Positions 46,201-54,844 are shown, counted from the stretch's first letter. The stretch is 64,000 nt of DNA from an uncultured Eubacteriales bacterium (GCA_934454125.1 CAKSFA010000005.1:1-64000); one strand, 5' to 3'. Program-made: numbers and translations. The notes: generated by a model from the letters alone, not told the origin.

Positions 46201-49200
46201 GTCTATGATGTTCACACGTCAAGTGGTAGTAGCAAGACGATCAAATTGGGTGGCAGTCCAATTACTAGCTTAACCCCCAACCAAGATTTCATCTTCAAAT
46301 CAGTTGCTGGCGAGATGAAAGACTTAACGTTTGATACCATTAAGATGGAGTATAATTCTCAAACAAATAATCTGTCAGGTATTATTGGTCAAAATACAGG
46401 CACTATCACCAATGTAACATTTAAAAACATTGAAATCACCCATAAAAACGGAACAACGTCATACGGCACCGATGGTGTAGGTATGATTGGCCAGCACAAC
46501 GGTGGTACTGTGAAGAATATCACAGTTTCTGGTACAAACAAAGTTATCGTTGAAAACGGCGGCCATATGGTTGGTTTGCTCATTGGTAGAGTAGGCGGCG
46601 GAACCCTCAGTGATATCACCGTTAGCGGAGTAAATACGGTAAAAGGCCATGAAAATGTTGGCGGTGTTATTGGTGGTGTGTCTGGAATTTCGTCTCCGAT
46701 TACCAATATCAAAGTAAACATGGACGGTGTATCTGAGAATGGTGATTCCCCGATTGCTTCCGATGCTACCAACACACTCACCGTAGAAGCAACTGGTAGC
46801 ACACCAAAACAAATGGGTGGCGTTATTGGTTTACACAATGCTTCTGGTTCCACATTGTCTAATATCGAGGCCAACAATATTGAAATTAAAGGCTTAAAAG
46901 GTTCGCACCGTAATGTAGATGCTGGCGGAATTCTTGGTCAAACAAGAAATGCTACGCTTTCTAACTCCAAAGCCTTCAACATCAAGGTAACAGGAGAAAC
47001 TTCTAATAGCGTCGGCAGAATTGGTGGTGTCATTGGTTATATTAGCACTGGCAATAACACCACGTTCACAATTAATGGCCTCAAAGTTTATAATATTCAA
47101 ACACAGGCAGGTCTGGTAGAATACAGCGGTGGCATCATTGGTCAAAACAACCAGGCACAACTCGCAATAAGCAATATTACAGGCAGCAAAATTACTGTAA
47201 ATAGCCCAAATAACGTTGGCGGTCTTATTGGCCATATGGGCTACAATATGACGGCAAATATCAGCGATGTAGATGTTACTGACGTAACAGTAAATAACAC
47301 CTCTACGGGCCAATATGTAGGTGGCATGATTGCAATTGTAGAAGGTTCAACTGCAATTATTAATAATAGCTATCTGCGCAATCTTACCATCAAAACTTCC
47401 AGTGGTACCAAAGATAATAAAGGTGTTGGTGGCTTTATTGGCTACTTAAGTACCCCGGGTACAGGTAACCGTATCACCAATTCCGGTCTTTTGGTAAAAG
47501 AGATTTCCTCAAAAAATGGTGGCTTCACTGGCGGTGTCGTTGGTAAAATGCAGAACAACAATGTACGCTTAACCTTTGAAAACAGCTACGTGGTTGGTAC
47601 AAGTACCACACAACAAAAAGCAAAAATTGAAGGTACCAGCAACACCGGCGGTATTGTTGGTGAAATGTCGAACGATAGCAATATGTTGTTAACAGTCAAC
47701 AACTCCTATGTCGCTGCAGACATTACCACCACAAATGGCCATGCTGGTATGCTCGGCGGTAGCACAAACCACACAACAGTTAATGGCTTCATCTCCTTGG
47801 GCAGTGCAACTGCAGCAGGAAATAACAGAAATGCCGGCGGTATCATCGGTAACATCAACAGCAGCGGCGTAAACACCAGCCTTACCAGCATACTAGTTGT
47901 TGCAGATGTAAAGGGGCCAAACAATTCTGTAGCATCGTTTATTGGTCAATTAACCAATTCCAATCCTTCATACAGTAATGCTTATCTGTATGAAGGAAGC
48001 AAGGTCAATGATATCCTAGTTAAAACACAATATGCAAATGATGATCTTTATAAAGATCGTATGTTAGATTCAACCAAGATGAAAGACGGCAGCACTTATA
48101 GCTCTATGATTAATTTGGGAAGTGTTTGGAATTATGGCAATGTTAGCACTCTTGTTGCACCACGGCTAAACAACTTGCAACATCAGTTTGACATTACAAT
48201 GTTCACCGAAACCACTGCAGATCCTACACCGGACAATAATTCCAAAATGATGCAGTTTGCCGCAGAAGAAAAAGCTGCAACAGTGGCCCAGGCAACTGCG
48301 CTACCGAGCATTCAAGCATATGCTTCAGCTGCAGGCAAGGTGAACGTTGAGTTTGGCTTCACCGATGACAGCATGCAGTTTGCCATCGTACAAAACGGTC
48401 AAACACTGCAAACGCAGGCACTGCAGAACCGTGTCTACACGCTGTCTTACAATTATCAAGAAGCATTTGATGTAGTAGTCACCGCCGCAACCGGCGAGCA
48501 GACGACCTACACAGTCGAGCCGCAAAAAATTGCGCGCTATGCATATGTTGACGACAACGGCTATTACTATATCAGCACCAACGGTGCAATCATGGGCAGC
48601 CGTTCCATCGGCGGCAATTATCTGAACCTCTACAAGGGTCAGGCGCTTGACGATCAGGGCAATATCCTCACACTTGCCGGCCAAAGCAAGACCGGACAAA
48701 TTGAGCAGAACCTTGCAATTGAAGAACAAACAGAGCCGCTGTTCACCTTTGATAAAGACGGCACAACAATTGCAACGTATCAAAACTTCAGCACAGTAGG
48801 TGGTCAAACGCGCGTAGGCAATCTATACCTCAAAAAAGATAGCCTATCCATGATTGATGCCAAACTTGGCGCAACTGCTGACAGCGTAATTATTGATGAA
48901 GTCAACGGTAAGCAAATTCAAACTGTGCTCAAGAATGGCGCACTGCTCAATCTGGGCAACGACATGTTGTTGCCAGAAGGCTTTGAAAATCGCAACATTC
49001 GCTATGTAACAACCAATTTGAATCACGAAAGTGGCATTGCAATCGTCGATTATGAAGACGGTGCAAAGCTGATATTCAATTACAGAACCGGCGATGTTGT
49101 ACAAAATCAAGACGCACCGTTTGAAAACAAAGGTTTGTTTAGCTTTATCACCGACAATCTGAATCTGGACTTCTTTAGTGTTGAGCCTTCTTTGAAAGCC

Positions 49201-49617
49201 AAATACACGGCAGCAAAAGAAACGGCAGATAGTCTCATGGCAGCTCCGCAGTTGACCAGCATCTTAAATGAAAATGCAGGTCAGCACTCGGCACAGACTA
49301 CAGGCACAGCAGGTTCTTCTGCTTTAAACACAACACAGCTCCTGCCCGTATACAATCCTACAACCAATAACTACGATTTGTATGACGCAAACGAGCTGGT
49401 AAATCCAGACGTACCCGAAGAAGCAGTACAGAACCTGGAAGAAAAATCCGAGGTGAAAGGTGCGCTTAAGGTGTTAATGGATGCAAAAACCGTAACACCG
49501 CAAAGCAATTATGTATATAACTATGCAATCTTTACCGGTATTTTGGTACTGATTGGCGGTTGTATGTTCTTCATCATTCGTCAAAGAAGAAAAATAAACG
49601 CCAAGAAGAGCGCATAA
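40297..49617 (+). CDS. Giant double-anchored GLUG/beta-helix surface protein (3106 aa)
   Basis: A 3106-residue protein. Cytoplasmic MKK and TM1 (about 4-24) precede an N domain (about 28-235). A Ser/Glu/Pro linker (about 240-290) leads to Fn3-like modules (about 290-970). A very long run of GLUG-like parallel beta-helix repeats (about 1035-2630; IGGLVGQLQNNGVIQSSYV, GGIIGQNNQAQL) is broken by two FYR-type non-repeat segments near residues 1415 and 1915. A C-terminal region (about 2670-3060) with a YDDNGYYY/DYEDGAKLIF beta domain precedes a second TM (about 3073-3094) and the basic tail RQRRKINAKKSA. There is no LPxTG. Both ends appear membrane-anchored, so the repeats form an external arch. 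ATG 40297 with GAGGT upstream; last gene before the terminator. Confidence 0.85.
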   Translation: MKKIIAVVSAVICLIAVVVTFQLTYFHSTVVFGYDGVVISDEKLTNNLMTIPEDTATTLVEPAAVKASDMIYERNGSLYYGDNSKTKFLQEYPTFINQGKALLMLNDKATLIDQYFREQATFSNLVLTGGGLYQANTNSLIDDNVYYFLKLSNGFYINSLEMKIKTNLREYLFEMNSIHNFTETSILSYKYTSQGFQYSTITDVDLDSVISIGNTEMTYKEFLSKLSLYSEPTPKAERDQTSSDTSSEEVSSAPEESPSSNNAASAPQTNTSSGSQGEFPSTPYEKPRVIVSDFLPVPYGMTSKLTIIDSGNKMRSAVTFYIYEGDSLVLRKSFRADSDLLFENLKPGKEYRVKAQYEYIDANGQRTTDEFLDINVKTSSLSADDIISLNGEMGTVNFDSFILNNVAITSDISTYAVKYLQDLKVQVGDLTYSVPASDLTKLKSGQSISVVFPQMLTSNTDYTVTLKGYDRFGNEIPLQFEDLKIHTPKKLPDVTYNFEQKEIDYLKIKYSISDTDNVNPQAGKFQLYTVDAQGNADQLVEEINQSDVTDDTLEFNDPTFSSEYILRYVGTVDLVDGKGEQTDYTIKDYKFLSSSLSQLGVIYLNMTATKYTEEDSYTTLDGTIEENKNTYAFKIGKDTSYKATFTVDQALSSTRLLELIDKLNLELYTRDEEGNKVSVRTESFVAGSTEFDAVKAKGSFTKEFTDLQPNTQYFLDFKGEYRTRNMNVSMNLNYFRTWKTMPTASLTNLVTTSTHLYATAAVADPDRVSNAGRAMVVLNTYNEAGETDQDKLTGGTAIDVAYLKTNNADGEKISLKGLTAGQKYVLNYYISDTNWSSNSVNLVDKKIYLHSYIFTAQDNLDGKVKVADITTNSTNNNQIDVKLSTSFYDKTGLGDGKIYVDIYDENDNKLNDKSYSNSYTSGSNTVTHEQTITLPKEDKTYTAKLYTISKTFGHIMELSETQFNTKDAVKLIHNMKELYDINGQSGRYRVVNDLAYNESGAPNHQTISSFLGELDFDGHELKFAYSNTVRALFGTLQEGSVVKNLNLNITENNSTNTLYGIAQTNYGTIQELYLRTVGEKTIAANFNRSYLVGTNYGVIDTFVVYAAAGNSTVDGSGIIGEHNVSMGVVTNNGTIRNGYFDGAPINLRWGASVRNNRRAGIVAATNNSSGIIENIYVLNEFKGHGTYPSTLYSAVAVGSNAGTVKNLYTTKPAVNYSPDNVGVAVGTSTGTTSDVYYIHNSQRNNTANQRTNYEQLGSASFQSAVLNTQEKFDVERYVYNGYYPHIAFQNENMPTQALNPLPTITDTAKVSYINYDIEQEPNDPMSSDYHAILKIRVKNLYAYTVTGLTFDNLYAQILEQIDDAQNGESILRVKINTKQDGEFVDSHLLQTISFRDDLANELTTEYPTDSQRTLMTVRFYRTVNNIDDWKYINDHGNQNYYVTSDIDFMNIENAAYITTFSGNLEGNGHTVSAIKIKHENTTTPRKGVIGTMNGGSINNLTFKSVEIDAQLNQQNANGDIGIISLVQGDGQIRNVHVYDSTIKGSTSVGGLVGNLYGQVYDSSVHNTTIDSKVDRQYTMNIGGLVGQLQNNGVIQSSYVQGVTITTQKNESLNAGWTVSRVGGVLGNAAGNGIIQNVYAITTINAPTSSMVAGIVGTLNSGGKLDINGVFAKSDIVASSHAGGIIGLDNQRGTVTGSGTYTSSVVNGFFTGSIVATSNVTFGVGSNSNEHATNLYTHSSARLNGLGVTDSTKGTNVTIIDDSQFSSADVYTKTIGLGSAFDTSKVATTDGKFLLPKVNKLDGSGLVAGQVDNEFTKSDVYFQSLDITKDTTYAQTGKLTIKLFNKNTSKIKAVTFKDDMISTTGEATTSHDSTTNIMTYEVTVTPKYFVNTYYISTIVYEDGSGTDQTLNLNTAINTKFYRQISKPEEWPTTTNKTTYAENYYITNDLDFSTVVGTDLNKFRERFNVNVYDVHTSSGSSKTIKLGGSPITSLTPNQDFIFKSVAGEMKDLTFDTIKMEYNSQTNNLSGIIGQNTGTITNVTFKNIEITHKNGTTSYGTDGVGMIGQHNGGTVKNITVSGTNKVIVENGGHMVGLLIGRVGGGTLSDITVSGVNTVKGHENVGGVIGGVSGISSPITNIKVNMDGVSENGDSPIASDATNTLTVEATGSTPKQMGGVIGLHNASGSTLSNIEANNIEIKGLKGSHRNVDAGGILGQTRNATLSNSKAFNIKVTGETSNSVGRIGGVIGYISTGNNTTFTINGLKVYNIQTQAGLVEYSGGIIGQNNQAQLAISNITGSKITVNSPNNVGGLIGHMGYNMTANISDVDVTDVTVNNTSTGQYVGGMIAIVEGSTAIINNSYLRNLTIKTSSGTKDNKGVGGFIGYLSTPGTGNRITNSGLLVKEISSKNGGFTGGVVGKMQNNNVRLTFENSYVVGTSTTQQKAKIEGTSNTGGIVGEMSNDSNMLLTVNNSYVAADITTTNGHAGMLGGSTNHTTVNGFISLGSATAAGNNRNAGGIIGNINSSGVNTSLTSILVVADVKGPNNSVASFIGQLTNSNPSYSNAYLYEGSKVNDILVKTQYANDDLYKDRMLDSTKMKDGSTYSSMINLGSVWNYGNVSTLVAPRLNNLQHQFDITMFTETTADPTPDNNSKMMQFAAEEKAATVAQATALPSIQAYASAAGKVNVEFGFTDDSMQFAIVQNGQTLQTQALQNRVYTLSYNYQEAFDVVVTAATGEQTTYTVEPQKIARYAYVDDNGYYYISTNGAIMGSRSIGGNYLNLYKGQALDDQGNILTLAGQSKTGQIEQNLAIEEQTEPLFTFDKDGTTIATYQNFSTVGGQTRVGNLYLKKDSLSMIDAKLGATADSVIIDEVNGKQIQTVLKNGALLNLGNDMLLPEGFENRNIRYVTTNLNHESGIAIVDYEDGAKLIFNYRTGDVVQNQDAPFENKGLFSFITDNLNLDFFSVEPSLKAKYTAAKETADSLMAAPQLTSILNENAGQHSAQTTGTAGSSALNTTQLLPVYNPTTNNYDLYDANELVNPDVPEEAVQNLEEKSEVKGALKVLMDAKTVTPQSNYVYNYAIFTGILVLIGGCMFFIIRQRRKINAKKSA

Positions 49618-49634
49618 AAGATATTCAAAGCATT

Positions 49635-49677
49635 AAAATGCACAGTTGTTTGTAAATGCAAACGGCTGTGCATTTTT
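49635..49677 (+). terminator. Terminator of the F1-like operon
   Basis: AAAATGCACAG and CTGTGCATTTT form an 11-bp stem with a 20-base loop, followed by Ts, shortly after the stop at 49617. Confidence 0.82.
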
Positions 49678-49819
49678 GCATGTTTGCGTGTTAAAACACA
49701 TAAAATGAAATCAATGCAGCAACTTCTGATACCAAATCTTGCGGCGTTATAAGAGCTTTTTAGTCAAAGTGCTAAGAGAGAGCTGGTTTATTTTGGGTTT
49801 CTCTGTGAATAGCGGAAAA

Positions 49820-49852
49820 AAAACGTGTATTTTTAGAAAAAGTGCACATTTT
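49820..49852. promoter_or_regulatory. Inverted pair of the AAAAGTRCACATTTT motif upstream of nifJ
   Basis: The plus-strand copy AAAAGTGCACATTTT (49838-49852) has one change from the 7361 copy. A minus-strand copy at 49820-49834 (plus reading AAAACGTGTATTTTT) has two. They abut the nifJ -35 box, a usual operator position. Confidence 0.55.
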
Positions 49853-49854
49853 CC

Positions 49855-49883
49855 TTTACAATTCTTAAAAAAAATGATAGAAT
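49855..49883 (+). promoter_or_regulatory. Promoter of nifJ
   Basis: TTTACA (49855-49860), 17 bases, TAGAAT (49878-49883). Confidence 0.65.
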
Positions 49884-49973
49884 TTGTTACATGTATAGGT
49901 GCAACCCTATCGAAATTACCGGTCAAACGTATTTGATGTTTGACCGTAAAACCTTTTAGAGGGGGAATTATCA

Positions 49974-52900
49974 ATGGCCAGAAAAATGAAAACCATGGAT
50001 GGAAACAGTGCAGCTGCGCATGTTTCCTATGCTTTTACAGAGGTTGCCGCAATTTATCCCATCACGCCGTCTTCCGTAATGGCAGATGAATCAGATCGAT
50101 ATGCGGCAGCCGGCAGAAAAAATTTATTTGGTAGAGAAGTGCAGGTTACAGAAATGCAGTCCGAGGGCGGCGCGGCAGGCGCCGTGCACGGTTCTCTGTC
50201 TGCCGGTGCTTTAACCACTACATATACGGCTTCTCAAGGCTTGCTACTGATGATTCCCAATATGTATAAAATGGCAGGTGAGCTGCTTCCAAGTGTTATC
50301 CACGTTTCAGCGCGTACAATTGCAGGGCATGCATTGTCCATTTTTGGTGATCACTCTGATATTTATTCTTGTCGGCAAACCGGTTATGCAATGCTGTGCG
50401 CTAATAACCCGCAAGAGGTTATGGACCTCGGTGCCATTGCACACCTTGCTGCCATCAAAGGTCGTGTTCCCTTTCTACATTTCTTCGATGGGTTCCGTAC
50501 CTCACATGAAATTCAAAAAATTCATACCTGGGACTATGAGGAATTAAATGAACTGCTGGATCATGATGCAGTAGATGCCTTCCGCCGCCGCGCGCTCAAC
50601 CCAGAGCATCCGGTACTGCATGGCGGTGCGCAAAATGGAGATGTTTTCTTCCAGAATCGCGAGGCCTGCAATCAGTTTTATGATGCCGTACCCGGTATTG
50701 TAGTTGATTATATGAATCAGGTTAATCAGCGCTGTGGCACTGATTATAAACCGTTTAATTATTACGGCGCACCAGACGCAGACAAGGTAATCATCGCAAT
50801 GGGCTCTGTGTGCGATACTACAGAAGAAGTCATTGATTATTTAACGGCAGCAGGTGAGAAGGTCGGTTTGATTAAAGTGCATCTCTACCGTCCCTTTGTG
50901 GCAGAATATTTGCTCAATGTACTGCCCAAAACTGTTAAAACCATTTCAGTGTTAGACAGAACCAAAGAACCAGGCTCCATTGGTGAACCGCTTTATCTCG
51001 ATGTTGTGGCTGCATTAAAAGGTACCGAGTTTGAAACCACCCCAATCTATTCCGGCCGTTATGGTTTGGCATCAAAAGATACAGACCCGCGCTGCATCAT
51101 TGCAGTCTACCGTAATATGGAAAACGCAACACCCAAAAAACGCTTTACTATTGGCATTGAAGATGATGTCACACGCTTGTCTCTGCCATTAACCGAAAAT
51201 CCAAACACCACACCCAAGGGCATCCACTCCTGTAAATTCTGGGGTCTGGGGGCAGACGGTACAGTTGGTGCAAACAAAAACTCGATCAAAATTATCGGCG
51301 ATAAAACCGATATGTATGCCCAGGGGTATTTTGCATACGACTCCAAAAAATCTGGTGGTGTAACCATTTCCCACCTGCGCTTTGGTGACAAACCCATTAA
51401 AAGTGCTTACTATGTCAGCAAAGCAGACTTTGTCGCTTGTCACAACCCGTCTTATGTGCATAAGTATGACATGGTGCAGGATTTGAAAAAGGGCGGTAGT
51501 TTCCTGCTCAACTGTGCATGGAACGTAGAGGAGTTGGGAGAACGCCTGCCGGCAAATGTCAAACGTTATCTGGCAGAAAACGAAATCAACATGTATACCA
51601 TTGACGGTATCAAGATTGGTAAAGAAATTGGCCTGGGTGGTCGAATCAATACGATTTTGCAGGCGGCTTTCTTTAATATTGCCAAAATTATTCCGATTGA
51701 AAAAGCTGTAGAATATATGAAAGATGCAGCAACCAAGTCTTACAGCAAAAAGGGCGAGAAAATTGTTGCCATGAACCATGCTGCAATCGATCGTGGCGTT
51801 ACAGATGCAGTCAAGGTCGAAATTCCAGCAGATTGGAAACATGCGGTGGATGAAACAGTACAAACAGCCGCTGTGCAAGGCAGACCTGAAGTTGTAGACT
51901 TTGTCAACAATATTCTGATTCCCGTTAATGCACAAAAAGGAGACACTTTGCCGGTTTCTGCCTTTGTAGATATGGCAGACGGCACCATGCCGCAAGGCAC
52001 CGCAGCGTATGAAAAACGTGGCATTGCAGTTGATGTACCAGAATGGTTGCCTGAAAACTGTATTCAGTGTAACTTCTGTGCCTATGTTTGTCCGCACTCG
52101 GTCATTCGTCCGGTGCCAATGTCAGAAGCAGAAGCCAACGCTGCACCTGAGGCTACCCGCACCGTCGGCATGACAGGTATGCCTGATTTAAAATTTGTCA
52201 TGACAGTATCTGTGCTCGATTGCACCGGTTGCGGTTGCTGTGCGCAGGTTTGTCCTGGCAAAAAAGGTCAAAAAGCATTGGTTATGGAGCCAATCGACAC
52301 GCAAATGCAATTCCAGTCTGTGTTTGATTATGGTCAGACTATTGATGAAAAACCGGAGGTATTGGAGAAATTCAAAATCTCTACAGTCAAGGGCAGCCAG
52401 TTTAAACAACCGCTCATCGAGTTTTCCGGTGCTTGCGCCGGCTGTGGTGAAACACCATATGCAAAGCTGGTCACGCAGCTTTATGGCGACCGCCTCCTCA
52501 TTGCAAATGCCACCGGCTGTTCCTCCATCTGGGCAGGTTCCATGCCTTCTACGCCATATACGGTCAATAAACAGGGCAAAGGTCCTGCATGGGCAAACTC
52601 CTTGTTTGAAGATAATGCAGAGTTTGGTCTGGGCATGAATCTGGCTCAGCGCGCGTTGCGCGACAGACTGCGCGAGTATATCGAAAAAATTCAGGCAGAC
52701 AATGTTTCTGCTGATATGAAGGCAGCGTGTGCAGCTTATTTAGAAACATTTGATGACAGCACAACCAATTACGACGCAACTGCTACCCTGATCACAGAGC
52801 TTGAAAAGCTCCAAAACTGTGACTGTGAAGCCGGTGCACTTGCCAAAAAAGCGTTGATCGACCGCGATTTTCTTGCAAAAAAATCGGTTTGGTTATTCGG

Positions 52901-53528
52901 TGGTGACGGTTGGGCGTATGACATCGGCTTTGGTGGTTTAGACCATGCGATCGCCTCCGGCGACAATATCAATATTCTGGTATTTGATACCGAGGTATAT
53001 TCCAACACAGGTGGTCAGGCCTCCAAGGCTTCGCCAATTGGCTCCATTGCGCAGTTTGCGGCAAAAGGTAAAGGCACCAAGAAAAAAGATCTTGCTGCAA
53101 TCGCCATGAGTTACGGTGATGTTTACGTTGCAAGCATCGCAATGGGTGCCGACTACAATCAAACGCTCAAAGCCATTCGTGAGGCAGAAAGCTACAACGG
53201 TCCATCTGTAATCATTGCTTATTCGCCTTGCATCAGCCATGGTATCAAGAGCGGTATGAGCACCGTGCAAGAGGTTGAAAAACGCGCTGTTGCAGCCGGC
53301 TACTGGAGCCTCTTCCGGTATGATCCACGCCTGAAGAAAGAAGGCAAAGTACCATTCCTGCTTGATAGCAAAGCTCCTTCAGCCAGCTATCGCGACTTCC
53401 TCATGAGTGAAGTGCGTTACAACGCATTGGCACGATCCTTCCCAGAGCGAGCAGAAATTCTGTTCAGTGAGTCTGAGCTGTTTGCGATGGAGCGGTACCA
53501 ACAGTTGGTGAAACTCTCGCAAGGTTAA
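49974..53528 (+). CDS. nifJ: Pyruvate:ferredoxin (flavodoxin) oxidoreductase
   Basis: An 1184-residue one-chain PFOR, cytoplasmic. It oxidises pyruvate with CoA to acetyl-CoA and CO2, passing electrons to ferredoxin; central to clostridial fermentation. Domain order is complete: N-terminal pyruvate-binding domain (MDGNSAAAHVSYAFTEV, AAIYPITPSS), a domain around 270-400, a gamma-like domain (WGLGADGTVGANKNSIK), and two 4Fe-4S motifs near 695-755 (CIQCNFCAYVCP, CTGCGCCAQVCP). The C-terminal TPP domain has GDGWAYDIGFGGLDHAI and NTGGQASK, and an extra cluster Cys pair at CAGCGE. Length is as expected. GAGGGGG ribosome site. Own promoter and terminator; the operator-like motif upstream suggests regulation shared with two surface-protein genes. 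Confidence 0.96.
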   Translation: MARKMKTMDGNSAAAHVSYAFTEVAAIYPITPSSVMADESDRYAAAGRKNLFGREVQVTEMQSEGGAAGAVHGSLSAGALTTTYTASQGLLLMIPNMYKMAGELLPSVIHVSARTIAGHALSIFGDHSDIYSCRQTGYAMLCANNPQEVMDLGAIAHLAAIKGRVPFLHFFDGFRTSHEIQKIHTWDYEELNELLDHDAVDAFRRRALNPEHPVLHGGAQNGDVFFQNREACNQFYDAVPGIVVDYMNQVNQRCGTDYKPFNYYGAPDADKVIIAMGSVCDTTEEVIDYLTAAGEKVGLIKVHLYRPFVAEYLLNVLPKTVKTISVLDRTKEPGSIGEPLYLDVVAALKGTEFETTPIYSGRYGLASKDTDPRCIIAVYRNMENATPKKRFTIGIEDDVTRLSLPLTENPNTTPKGIHSCKFWGLGADGTVGANKNSIKIIGDKTDMYAQGYFAYDSKKSGGVTISHLRFGDKPIKSAYYVSKADFVACHNPSYVHKYDMVQDLKKGGSFLLNCAWNVEELGERLPANVKRYLAENEINMYTIDGIKIGKEIGLGGRINTILQAAFFNIAKIIPIEKAVEYMKDAATKSYSKKGEKIVAMNHAAIDRGVTDAVKVEIPADWKHAVDETVQTAAVQGRPEVVDFVNNILIPVNAQKGDTLPVSAFVDMADGTMPQGTAAYEKRGIAVDVPEWLPENCIQCNFCAYVCPHSVIRPVPMSEAEANAAPEATRTVGMTGMPDLKFVMTVSVLDCTGCGCCAQVCPGKKGQKALVMEPIDTQMQFQSVFDYGQTIDEKPEVLEKFKISTVKGSQFKQPLIEFSGACAGCGETPYAKLVTQLYGDRLLIANATGCSSIWAGSMPSTPYTVNKQGKGPAWANSLFEDNAEFGLGMNLAQRALRDRLREYIEKIQADNVSADMKAACAAYLETFDDSTTNYDATATLITELEKLQNCDCEAGALAKKALIDRDFLAKKSVWLFGGDGWAYDIGFGGLDHAIASGDNINILVFDTEVYSNTGGQASKASPIGSIAQFAAKGKGTKKKDLAAIAMSYGDVYVASIAMGADYNQTLKAIREAESYNGPSVIIAYSPCISHGIKSGMSTVQEVEKRAVAAGYWSLFRYDPRLKKEGKVPFLLDSKAPSASYRDFLMSEVRYNALARSFPERAEILFSESELFAMERYQQLVKLSQG

Positions 53529-53555
53529 TGTTTCAAATTCCTGGGTAATAAAATA

Positions 53556-53594
53556 AAAAGCATCGGTATGAAAAAATCCATACCGATGCTTTTC
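53556..53594. terminator. Bidirectional terminator between nifJ and the FUSC gene
   Basis: A 15-bp stem AAAAGCATCGGTATG.../...CATACCGATGCTTTT with T-rich flanks on both strands, between convergent stops at 53528 and 53651. Confidence 0.9.
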
Positions 53595-53650
53595 TTTGTC
53601 TGTCATTCTTTGCGTTGTCTCTTTGTTTCGTCTTTATGCTTCAGAATATT

Positions 53651-54742
53651 TTAATGCACGTGCCGCGTACCATGTGCTGACGATTTTTTTGTGTTTTTTA
53701 TTAATTTCCAAATATTTGCATGTTCGATCATCAGTAAAATTCCAACAATCAGTGCCCCGATTAATAGATACAAAACCCTTGCCGGCCATGCTACGGCGCT
53801 GTCCAAACCGAGCGTTCTGGCACTGCCCAGTGCGCTGATTACCACAAAAATCTGCTGCAATGGGTATTTTGTGATATAGGTGTAAATATAACCGGTTGCC
53901 AACAGACCAATATTCAGGTATTCCGGCGGGATGATAAAGTCAAATACAGTTACATAAAGCACTCCACCTAAAATGGTTGCAAAAATACGGTAGATTGTAC
54001 GATGAGCCGTTTCAATCGGTTTGATCTGCGTCAGCGAAAATACCGGAAAGCTCAGCCACAATGTGCGAGTAGAACCGATCATATCGCCGATAAACATGGC
54101 AATCGTCATACCAATCGCCATGCGCAGAAAAAACTTATTGGTATCTGTTGCAAGTGTTGATACAGAACGCGTCAACGCCTCTTTCACACCAATACCAGGG
54201 CAAGGTTTCTTGCGGTGCAACGGGTAATAAATTACTGCAATCAAAGCGCCGCCGGCAGCCAGGCTTGCCATGCGCATGCCAAAATCGATGCCGTGTACCG
54301 GTGTGCTCTGCAAAAAAATATAACATAACAGAAATGGAATAAACGAACGGTACTCTGCCCGTTGACCACCAAAAATAAGAATGGTATAAACGGTGATAAA
54401 ATTCACAGCAATACCCAACCACGGGTTGATTGCCGCCACAAATGCCGCAATGCCTGTCAGCATAAACAGTCCAAAAATCACAAACGGAGCCTGCTTATGT
54501 CTGATGCCAATGTCCAACTTTAAAAACATCAGCAAACCAGTTACCATGCTCACACCGGTATACAGCACATTTTGCCCGAACAGCGCACTAAACCCAACAA
54601 TAAATGCAATGATGAACGCAAACAACAGCGTTTTTGTTCCGATCAATTTTAAGATGCGCATCGGTTTGCTCATTGTTTTTTTGGTAGCCTTTGGTTTCTG
54701 TGGTCCATCCTGCTGCGGTGCTTTCAGTTCAACAGATTCCAT
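53651..54742 (-). CDS. FUSC-family membrane protein, copy A
   Basis: A 363-residue protein of the FUSC (aromatic acid exporter/YccS-like) type. A basic N-terminal tail of about 35 residues precedes two blocks of helices: about 35-165 (LLFAFIIAFIVGFSALFG, YTGVSMVTGLLMFLKLDIGI) and 205-345 (RMAIGMTIAMFIGDMIG, LSFPVFSLTQIK, YRIFATILGGVLYVTVFDFII). Conserved is the TRTLWLSFPVFSLTQ segment that defines the FUSC_2 domain. Members export hydroxylated aromatic acids or act on the envelope; the ligand here is unknown. Ribosome site AAAGGAAG. Followed upstream by a homologue on the same strand, separated by a terminator. Confidence 0.82.
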   Translation of the reverse strand: MESVELKAPQQDGPQKPKATKKTMSKPMRILKLIGTKTLLFAFIIAFIVGFSALFGQNVLYTGVSMVTGLLMFLKLDIGIRHKQAPFVIFGLFMLTGIAAFVAAINPWLGIAVNFITVYTILIFGGQRAEYRSFIPFLLCYIFLQSTPVHGIDFGMRMASLAAGGALIAVIYYPLHRKKPCPGIGVKEALTRSVSTLATDTNKFFLRMAIGMTIAMFIGDMIGSTRTLWLSFPVFSLTQIKPIETAHRTIYRIFATILGGVLYVTVFDFIIPPEYLNIGLLATGYIYTYITKYPLQQIFVVISALGSARTLGLDSAVAWPARVLYLLIGALIVGILLMIEHANIWKLIKNTKKSSAHGTRHVH

Positions 54743-54844
54743 GCTTCAAACTTCCTTTCTATTTTTGGGAAATAGTGTAATGCTACCACATTTCACCAGA
54801 TGATTTGTGAACAAATTTTAAACCTTTTTCAGAAAACACGGATA

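Larger units (their letters stand above)
49618..49973. other. Intergenic region before nifJ
   Basis: 356 bases. It contains the terminator of the giant operon, a pair of the shared 15-base motif (49820-49852), the nifJ promoter and an inverted repeat GGTCAAACGTATTTGATGTTTGACC (49920-49944) in the leader. No gene is supported. Confidence 0.6.

Noticed and set aside
43400..48200. Possible CRISPR or tandem DNA repeat from the regular GLUG pattern
   Set aside because: The regularity is at protein level only. DNA of successive repeats differs, and there are no identical repeats with equal spacers.
49739..49936. 65-codon frame before nifJ
   Set aside because: Overlaps the nifJ promoter and the motif pair; no ribosome site.
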